Source of the DNA: Chitinophagales bacterium
GTDB taxonomy: Bacteria; Bacteroidota; Bacteroidia; Chitinophagales; Saprospiraceae
DNA length: 6,383 bases
Assembly: GCA_013297575.1 (NCBI GenBank)
Contig: JAAFHO010000347.1
Coordinates: forward strand, 1 to 6,383
Reading direction: 5' to 3'
The position numbers and the translations under genes are program-made. Position 1 is the stretch's first letter. Every line of letters starts with the position of its first letter. Shown piece by piece: positions 1 to 4,925 of this stretch. The notes under the pieces are model-generated. The model was not told the origin of the DNA. It ran no database searches and saw only the letters and a program-made list of their open reading frames with translations.

Positions 1-452
1 ATGGTCTCGCTGTTGACCAAAACCGTCGGTACTTTATTTAACGTCACGGTAGCTGAAACTGGATCAGAAACACAGCCCGTTGTCGTTCCAGTCAAGGTAA
101 ATGTGGTGGTCTCGCTTGGGCTGACGCTGATGCTGTTGCCCGTTTCGCCTGTGCTCCATGCGTAAGCGTTTGCCCCGATTGCGGTCAAAGTGGCGGATTG
201 CCCGGCGCAGATGGTCTCGCTGTTTACCGAAACCGTCGGTACAGTATTTACCGACACGATGGCTGAAACTGGCAACGAAGCGTAGCCCGCCGTTTTTCCC
301 GTAACGGTATAGGTAGTGGTGGCGTCTGGGCTGACGGTGATTGTATTGCCCGTCGCGCCGTTGCTCCACTGATAATACATGGCTCCACTAGCGGTCAGGG
401 TCGCGGATTGTCCGGGGCAAATGCTTTGGCTGGTTACGCTTACGACTGGCGC
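1..452 (-). repeat. Tandem 210-bp repeat encoding Ig-like domains
   Basis: Within the peptidase gene, 70-residue units repeat exactly in frame: unit 1 at 243-452 (residues 744-813), unit 2 at 33-242 (814-883), unit 3 starting at 1-32. Each has the Bacteroidota Ig-like signature: ICPGQSATLTA or ICAGQSATLTA, then Y.WS.G.TGN.I.VSP, then TTT(Y/F)T(V/L)TG. Conservation is visible at DNA level: bases 1-32 and 211-242 differ at only two positions. Such domains usually act as stalks or spacers between a catalytic domain and the cell surface, sometimes binding carbohydrate. The total number of units cannot be known because the array leaves the window. Confidence 0.88.
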
Positions 453-2681
453 AGGGGCTGCCACAGGGCAACCGCCCGGAAAATAGAGGTCAATGATGTT
501 CTGCATGGCTTGCTTGCCCAACGTGCCATGGCTCATGTTATACTGCGTTTTCCAAATATTGTACCAACCGGAACCATAATCCGGGTCGCCGCCCGCTGGG
601 ATGCTGCCGCCAAAAAAGGCGTTGCCGTGCGCTACGAACTGGGCATTATTGGCCGGAAGAATGGCTTTGTAGTGCGTCAAGCGGTCACAGATCAGTTTGG
701 AGGCTGGCAGGTTTTCGGCCTGGATGCGCGATTTGAGGGCTGCCGCGTTCTGCGGATGCACACCCCAAAAATGGATGAGCGGGCGCATATCCGCGCCTGT
801 GGTCTTTGAAAACCGCAGAATTCGGCTGTCCACTTCCGACAGCCCATCGTCTGGTGCTTGGGCTATAAAGTCCAGATTCTCTTTCCGGAAAAAGGAGTCC
901 AGTGCCTCCCAGCCAAAAAGGGCGGCCATTTCGACGTATTTGGCGTAGCCGCGTTGTTGGTAGCGCACCTCGTCTTTGGTCGTGTTAGAAATGTCCATCG
1001 GGTTTCCGGCGCGAAAATTGGGTGTGACCATCCAGTTCATCGCCGCCTGGTCGCGGGTGATTTGTGGATTGTTGTTAAATGATTCGCCGAGCGCTCGGTC
1101 AATATCTATCCCATACAAGCGGTTGTAAATCGCCGCCGCAAGCAGGTTAACCGCTGCTTCTTCTTCTCCGGGAAATTTGCTGAACAACTGAGCATGGCCC
1201 ATTTCATGGAATTCCGTTTCCCAAAAACCCGCGCCAGGGCGCAAAAACCAGTGGCTTTTGTTCCCATTTTCCACCTGCGCCGGGTTGTAGGTATTGTTGA
1301 TTTGCGGATTTCCGATGCCGTAGCCGTTGAACATGATGTCCACGTCAATCTGCAAATACAGCATCGTGTTGCTGTTGATGGGCGGGTAGCCCAGCAGTTT
1401 TGACACCACATCCATCCGGTCGTCCCAGTCCTGCATCAGCGTCACCGGATCGGCATAATTGTAAATCCAACTGCGCGGCACCTGCATCATGTATTTGTCG
1501 GTTTCAAAATCGGCCCAGGGCGCGGGGTTAGTTCGCTGCACATCAAGCCAGTTTTGGAGCGTCGTTTTGTCCGAAATTTTGGCGGAAAAAAACGGCGCGG
1601 GCACCACGTTGGTCAATTGAATATCCACCACGCCTTCATAAATTTGATACGGCACGATGATATAAATGCCGCCGCCAAAAGGGTTGACGATTTCGGTCAG
1701 TGTGTCCGTGATGGGAAACGTATTCGTCACCCGGAAAAAACGTCGAGTAGGAGCGCTTCCAGTGCGATCAAAAGTGTGCGCCCCGACCAAAATTTTAAAG
1801 CCTTTATTCACCAAGGATGCTGGCACTTTCACCTTGCCGAGGCTGCCCGGGGCGAGGTAATAGCCGGTTGGCCGCCGGGCGGGTGTGGATGAAAACGCGG
1901 TGCGTTTGCCGTATTCCTTTGGCATCGTCGCGTTGATTTTTGCGGTAAAAACAGCGGTCGGGTCCATCGGCGCGGGGCAAGCGCCGGGAAAGTGATTGGC
2001 CGTTTTGAATTTTCGTCCGACTAAAATGGACTTGTATTTCTGGATGTTCTGGGGCGTGTAGATGTAGTCCATGATGCCTTGCTGCACCAAAAACACCGCC
2101 CGAACGAGTTCAAAACCATCTAATGCGCCAAAATCATTGGGAAACCCGCCCGTCGTGGACGGGTTAAGGAAAATGGGGCCTTTCAGCGTTTCGTAGCTAT
2201 CCACCAAATCAAAAGCCTCCAATACAACCGTGCTGGTGTCGGCGATGACAAAGATATTTTGCTGGATTTTGTTGGTCTCCGCGTTGAGTTGGGCGGCGGT
2301 CAGAAGCGTTGCGCCGGTCACGTGTTTCTTAATTTTCAGTATCGCCGCACTCAGCACAGCAGGCGTTTCAGAGCCGTTAGCGATTTTGTAGTAGCCCGAT
2401 TTGTACACGCCAAAAATGGGGTCGCTTCCAAAAAAGTCGGTGTTGAAAGTGACTGTCCCAGTCTGGTTAAAAAGGTATTTGAACTTGCCATCCGCACCAT
2501 AAGCAATATGGCTTTTGGCGGGCAGGGTGAAGGATTGACCTTCGTCTGCGCAGTAGGTGTAGCCAGGTGGGGCTTGCGCCAAAATGGCTTGGCTGAAAAG
2601 CAAGCAGAGCAGCATTTGGAGCAGTGTCCATTTGCTTTGAATGGCTAAGTGGTGCCAAGTGTAAAATGATGTTTGACGCAT
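1..2681 (-). CDS. Secreted M60-family zinc metallopeptidase with Ig-like repeats (3' end outside window)
   Basis: An uninterrupted frame runs from ATG 2681-2679 to the window edge (893 residues, no stop). Residues 1-35 form a signal peptide with a long n-region, hydrophobic core LLCLLFSQAILA and likely cleavage A35|Q36. Residues ~36-270 are not assigned. From ~270 the M60 pattern begins: PTGYYLAPGS (T272, G273), a 'VGAHTFDR' strand, NPFGGGIYIIVPY from N333, then HEMGH at 492-496 with the third zinc ligand among E506-E508 (probably E508, in the E-x-x-V-N context). The peptidase part ends near residue 740 (FPGGC), followed by two 70-residue Ig-like units and the start of a third. M60 enzymes are gluzincins that cut O-glycosylated, mucin-like proteins; the substrate here is unknown. 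An exported, cell-surface or released enzyme is expected, with a T9SS tail probably beyond the edge (inference). M23 is an alternative start but leaves no basic n-region. G+C appears higher than in the two neighbours. Family call is confident, specificity is not. Confidence 0.9.
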   Translation of the reverse strand, partial: MRQTSFYTWHHLAIQSKWTLLQMLLCLLFSQAILAQAPPGYTYCADEGQSFTLPAKSHIAYGADGKFKYLFNQTGTVTFNTDFFGSDPIFGVYKSGYYKIANGSETPAVLSAAILKIKKHVTGATLLTAAQLNAETNKIQQNIFVIADTSTVVLEAFDLVDSYETLKGPIFLNPSTTGGFPNDFGALDGFELVRAVFLVQQGIMDYIYTPQNIQKYKSILVGRKFKTANHFPGACPAPMDPTAVFTAKINATMPKEYGKRTAFSSTPARRPTGYYLAPGSLGKVKVPASLVNKGFKILVGAHTFDRTGSAPTRRFFRVTNTFPITDTLTEIVNPFGGGIYIIVPYQIYEGVVDIQLTNVVPAPFFSAKISDKTTLQNWLDVQRTNPAPWADFETDKYMMQVPRSWIYNYADPVTLMQDWDDRMDVVSKLLGYPPINSNTMLYLQIDVDIMFNGYGIGNPQINNTYNPAQVENGNKSHWFLRPGAGFWETEFHEMGHAQLFSKFPGEEEAAVNLLAAAIYNRLYGIDIDRALGESFNNNPQITRDQAAMNWMVTPNFRAGNPMDISNTTKDEVRYQQRGYAKYVEMAALFGWEALDSFFRKENLDFIAQAPDDGLSEVDSRILRFSKTTGADMRPLIHFWGVHPQNAAALKSRIQAENLPASKLICDRLTHYKAILPANNAQFVAHGNAFFGGSIPAGGDPDYGSGWYNIWKTQYNMSHGTLGKQAMQNIIDLYFPGGCPVAAPAPVVSVTSQSICPGQSATLTASGAMYYQWSNGATGNTITVSPDATTTYTVTGKTAGYASLPVSAIVSVNTVPTVSVNSETICAGQSATLTAIGANAYAWSTGETGNSISVSPSETTTFTLTGTTTGCVSDPVSATVTLNKVPTVLVNSET

Positions 2682-2685
2682 AGTG

Positions 2686-2693
2686 CAAATGTA
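2686..2693 (-). promoter_or_regulatory. Bacteroidota -7 box (TACATTTG) upstream of the M60 gene
   Basis: On the minus strand the sequence reads TACATTTGCACTATG, so an exact TAnnTTTG element ends four bases before the proposed start codon. This is the -7 consensus of the Bacteroidota primary sigma factor. No TTG is present at the usual ~19-21-base spacing upstream; that stretch is T-rich instead. If it is active, the transcript would start at or next to the ATG and be leaderless or nearly so. No Shine-Dalgarno sequence is visible. A chance match is possible. Confidence 0.35.
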
Positions 2694-2736
2694 TCCCGTT
2701 TATTTAGGTGGTTAGAAAAAACAATCAATCCAACAA

Positions 2737-2920
2737 CTACTCCTTTACCAGTTTCATCACTTGTCCGCTACTTGCTATCCGCAAATAATATATTCCTGGA
2801 GGGAAAGGAGACAGATCGAATTGCCCATTATTTTGAATAACAACAGGCATGGTTTGCCCTACACTATTCATTATTGTAAAAGTTTCGTATTCTATGTCTT
2901 TTACACCTGTAAGGGTAAAA
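2737..2920. repeat. Copy 1 of a 184-bp direct repeat covering a sorting-domain 3' end
   Basis: Aligns without gaps to 4742-4925 (constant offset 2005). Counting by eye gives 16 differences in 184 bases, about 91% identity. It covers the last 61 codons including TAG. Weaker similarity (acaatcaa..., caactac) continues about 15 bases past the stop codon into the 3' flank. At the other end identity falls abruptly above 2920, where the two genes encode different residues. Confidence 0.85.
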
Positions 2921-4458
2921 ATAGCTGCGCTTGGATTTGGAGAAATACCTACTACGTTTTTGCCATTTGTACGAATGGAAACGATATTAGAGTATGAAAA
3001 TGTTCCGTCGTTATCAACCATTTTAAGACGATAATAGAGCATTGAATATTTATTTAAGTCTGTATCTTTATGATTGTAAAATTCAGAATCAGTTAATTTG
3101 ATATTTTTCAGACTGTTGAAAACGATACCGTCCAAACTTTTTTCAACTACAAAATGGGAAAAGTTGATTTGATTTTCAACTTTCCAGTTTAATATTGTAG
3201 CATTATTGGAATAATTTCCAGCAAAATACTCGAGCGTTATTGGCAATGCACTGGCATCTTGAAAAACGCGTACATGACCGGCGCTTGTACCATTGCCATC
3301 ATTAAATGGCGTACCTATGGCTATAATACTTCCGTCACTATTTATACTTACAGACCTTCCAAACTGATCTCCTGATGCTTCTCCTTGAATATTCGGGCCT
3401 TGTTGTACCCATGCACCTCCGATAAAGTCAAAGACTTTGGCATAACCACTACCACCAGTTGATAAGCCCCCCGCAATAACCATTGATCCGTCTCCATTTA
3501 TATCTACTGATGCATTGCCGAAAAAATCACTTCCACCATCTCCTGATAAAATCGCCCCTTTTTGTACCCAACTGGTTCCGTTCCAATTGTGCATTTTAAT
3601 ATGGCCGATACTGCCATTCGACGAGGTGTAGCCACTTCCTATAAAAGTGGTACCATCATCAGATAATGAAAGTTCACTTCCATATCCGCGTACTATTGAA
3701 GTACCAAAAACATCTGCGCCCTTTTGTATCCAATTGGAACCATTCCACTCAAAAACACGTATCTGACCCAATCCATTTCCACCGCCATCATGGCCCGCAG
3801 CTCCAACTGCCACAATATTGCCACTTGCACCAATGCTCACTGAATTTCCGCAAAAATCATTCCCTGCTTCACCATCAATATCCGCCCCTTTTTGTACCCA
3901 GGAGGAGCCATTCCATGCAAATACTCTACAATGACCTGCAGCAGCACCACCGCCGTTATTCGTATATGCACCAACGGCAATCGTATTCCCATCATCACTT
4001 AAACTAACGGATCCGCCACAATTATCACCAGTGCTTTCTCCAATAATATCCGCTCCTTTTTGTATCCAGGATGTGCCATTCCATTCATAAACCCTTGCGT
4101 ATCCGGGAGGAAAGGAGGGATTCAGGAACCCCGGAGCGCCTACCGCAATAATATTCCCATCGGCACTGATACTTACATCATCTCCAAAAATATCACCTTG
4201 GCTTGTACCAACAATATCCGAACCTTTTTGAAACCAGTCGCCGCCCCCCCATTCATACACCCTGACTTTGCCTTTCATAATGCCTGCATCCATTGCCCTT
4301 GGTGCACTTATGATGACGGTTGTACCAGTTGCATTCATACTTGTTGTGGTACCAGATTGCTCATTGGCAGCTTGCCCGTCAATGTCTTCGCCCAATTGGT
4401 TCCATTGCCCAAAGCACAGGGTTGGAATTAAAACTAAAATTGTAATTAATCGAGTCAT
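2737..4458 (-). CDS. Secreted seven-bladed FG-GAP-like propeller protein with T9SS sorting domain
   Basis: Complete 573-residue protein, ATG 4458-4456 to TAG 2739-2737. Residues 1-17 (MTRLITILVLIPTLCFG) are a signal peptide with likely cleavage before Q18; C15 is not in a lipobox. Residues 19-400 hold seven repeats at 19-75, 76-131, 132-187, 188-243, 244-297, 298-350 and 351-400, with consensus (V/I)QKGADI.GE...D.FG.SVS(I/L)S.DGN.IAVGA......G..RV(F/Y).WNG.SW, matching FG-GAP-type (FG-GAP_2) repeats; seven fits one closed propeller. Residues ~404-495 are the linker domain (ALPITLEYF to SYSNIVSI) and ~501-573 the type A sorting domain, which directs passage through T9SS and is normally removed on attachment. 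Ligand and function are unknown. It lies 283 bp after the upstream propeller gene and 55 bp before the M60 gene, so cotranscription with the latter is possible. No Shine-Dalgarno sequence is seen; the start follows an A/T-rich leader. Confidence 0.93.
   Translation of the reverse strand: MTRLITILVLIPTLCFGQWNQLGEDIDGQAANEQSGTTTSMNATGTTVIISAPRAMDAGIMKGKVRVYEWGGGDWFQKGSDIVGTSQGDIFGDDVSISADGNIIAVGAPGFLNPSFPPGYARVYEWNGTSWIQKGADIIGESTGDNCGGSVSLSDDGNTIAVGAYTNNGGGAAAGHCRVFAWNGSSWVQKGADIDGEAGNDFCGNSVSIGASGNIVAVGAAGHDGGGNGLGQIRVFEWNGSNWIQKGADVFGTSIVRGYGSELSLSDDGTTFIGSGYTSSNGSIGHIKMHNWNGTSWVQKGAILSGDGGSDFFGNASVDINGDGSMVIAGGLSTGGSGYAKVFDFIGGAWVQQGPNIQGEASGDQFGRSVSINSDGSIIAIGTPFNDGNGTSAGHVRVFQDASALPITLEYFAGNYSNNATILNWKVENQINFSHFVVEKSLDGIVFNSLKNIKLTDSEFYNHKDTDLNKYSMLYYRLKMVDNDGTFSYSNIVSIRTNGKNVVGISPNPSAAIFTLTGVKDIEYETFTIMNSVGQTMPVVIQNNGQFDLSPFPPGIYYLRIASSGQVMKLVKE
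2740..2958 (-). other. T9SS type A C-terminal sorting domain of the 573-residue protein
   Basis: Residues ~501-573. It opens with NVVGISPNPSAAIFTL, the position of the usual Y/F-PNP-x-x-G-x-F/L motif, continues with a TFTIMNSVGQ strand and the PFPPGIYYLRI core, and ends in QVMKLVKE, the typical basic terminal strand. The PNP is kept but the usual glycine is replaced by alanine (SPNPSAA). It matches the sorting domain of the upstream gene at 54 of the last 60 residues. Confidence 0.9.
3259..4404 (-). repeat. Seven FG-GAP-like blades, ~168-bp period
   Basis: Seven in-frame units of 57, 56, 56, 56, 54, 53 and 50 residues. Blades 2-4 are exactly 168 bp each and share recognisable DNA at their junctions (plus-strand 'ccttttttgta' or 'cctttttgta' followed by 'ccattcca' near 3555, 3720, 3890 and 4058). 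Blade 1 is divergent (begins WNQLGEDIDG and lacks the QKG start); blades 5 and 6 are shorter and depart from the IAVGA core. Seven units followed at once by the linker domain suggest that the whole propeller is present. Confidence 0.85.
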
Positions 4459-4477
4459 ATTTATTTATTTATTATTT
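4459..4477 (-). promoter_or_regulatory. A/T-only leader with AAAT tandem repeat before the propeller gene
   Basis: Directly upstream of ATG 4458 the minus strand reads AAATAATAAATAAATAAAT, with no G or C in 19 bases and a tandem AAAT unit. Bacteroidota commonly start translation from A-rich, unstructured leaders instead of a Shine-Dalgarno sequence, so this probably serves as the ribosome-loading region. It supports the chosen start. A tetranucleotide run could also vary in length by slippage. Confidence 0.5.
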
Positions 4478-4609
4478 CAAGGGGATATGGATTGCGAAAA
4501 AGATAATGTAGGTATCAGGTCATTATTGGTAAAGTAGCATTCCCAATGGAAAAAAATACCTGTAAGAATCGGGGCAGAAGTAAAAGCAGTACAAGAATCC
4601 ACTTCAGTA

Positions 4610-4637
4610 GGCTGAGGCTATATTTCAAGCCTCAGCC
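4610..4637 (-). terminator. Hairpin, possible transcription terminator
   Basis: Perfect 10-bp inverted repeat GGCTGAGGCT / AGCCTCAGCC separated by 8 bases (ATATTTCA). It lies about 105 bases after the stop of the upstream propeller gene and about 150 before the next start, where a terminator would be expected. It has no run of T after the stem in the direction of transcription (CTACTGAAGT follows), so it is not a classic intrinsic terminator; it could be an RNA-stabilising 3' hairpin or another palindromic site. Confidence 0.45.
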
Positions 4638-4741
4638 CTATCAACGTTCATCTCATGGTGTAGCTTTTGTTCCAAGGGTATGGGGAAATTGTTCTTTTTG
4701 GTATCAGAGCAGAAATAATGATTCAACAATCAACCATACAA

Positions 4742-4925
4742 CTACTCTTTTATCAGTTTCATCACTTGTCCGCTGCTTGATATCCGCAAGTAATATATTC
4801 CCGGAGGGAAAGGAGACAGATCAAATTGCCCATTATTCTGAATAACAACAGGCAACGTTTGCCCTACACTATTCACGATCGTAAAAGTTTCGTCTTCTAT
4901 ATTTTTTACACCTGTAAGGGTAAAA
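4742..4925. repeat. Copy 2 of the 184-bp sorting-domain repeat
   Basis: Gap-free partner of 2737-2920 in the same orientation, about 91% identical by eye count. Direct repeats of this length two kilobases apart can recombine; doing so would fuse the upstream protein to the same tail and remove the intervening gene. Confidence 0.85.

Larger units (their letters stand above)
4459..4741. other. Intergenic region between the two propeller genes
   Basis: The 283 bp hold no credible gene: short open frames here lack homology-like features and conflict with neighbours. What is visible is the hairpin at 4610-4637, the A/T leader next to the downstream start, and ~15 bases next to the upstream stop that resemble the 3' flank of the downstream gene. 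Several 7/8 matches to TAnnTTTG occur on the minus strand (for example TATCTTTT about 40 bases before ATG 4458), but none has a TTG at proper spacing, so no promoter is called. Confidence 0.6.

Noticed and set aside
408..809. 133-codon open frame on the plus strand
   Set aside because: It lies antisense to the M60 peptidase frame, which has clear family motifs; the reading has no recognisable domain and reflects the G+C-rich codons of the real gene.
1106..1411. 101-codon minus-strand frame overlapping the peptidase active-site region
   Set aside because: It is in a different frame from HEMGH and the Ig repeats and encodes low-complexity, Arg/Cys/Thr-rich sequence.
2259..2688. Open frames on both strands at the start of the M60 gene, including an ATG at 2688 seven bases upstream of the chosen start
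   Set aside because: The ATG at 2688 leads into a frame without domain features that stops at 2467; the frame from 2681 gives a signal peptide and continues through the whole peptidase.
3666..4007. Plus-strand His/Pro-rich open frame
   Set aside because: It is the antisense shadow of the FG-GAP-like repeats; the His/Gln/Ser pattern arises from the repeated DNA.
4414..4416. C15 in the signal peptide of the 573-residue protein as a lipoprotein cysteine
   Set aside because: The residues before it (IPTLC) do not match a lipobox, and a T9SS tail is present instead; signal peptidase I cleavage after G17 fits better.
2737..4925. The 184-bp direct repeats as ends of a mobile element
   Set aside because: No transposase, terminal inverted repeats or target duplication were seen; each copy is coding sequence for a sorting domain in frame with its own gene.
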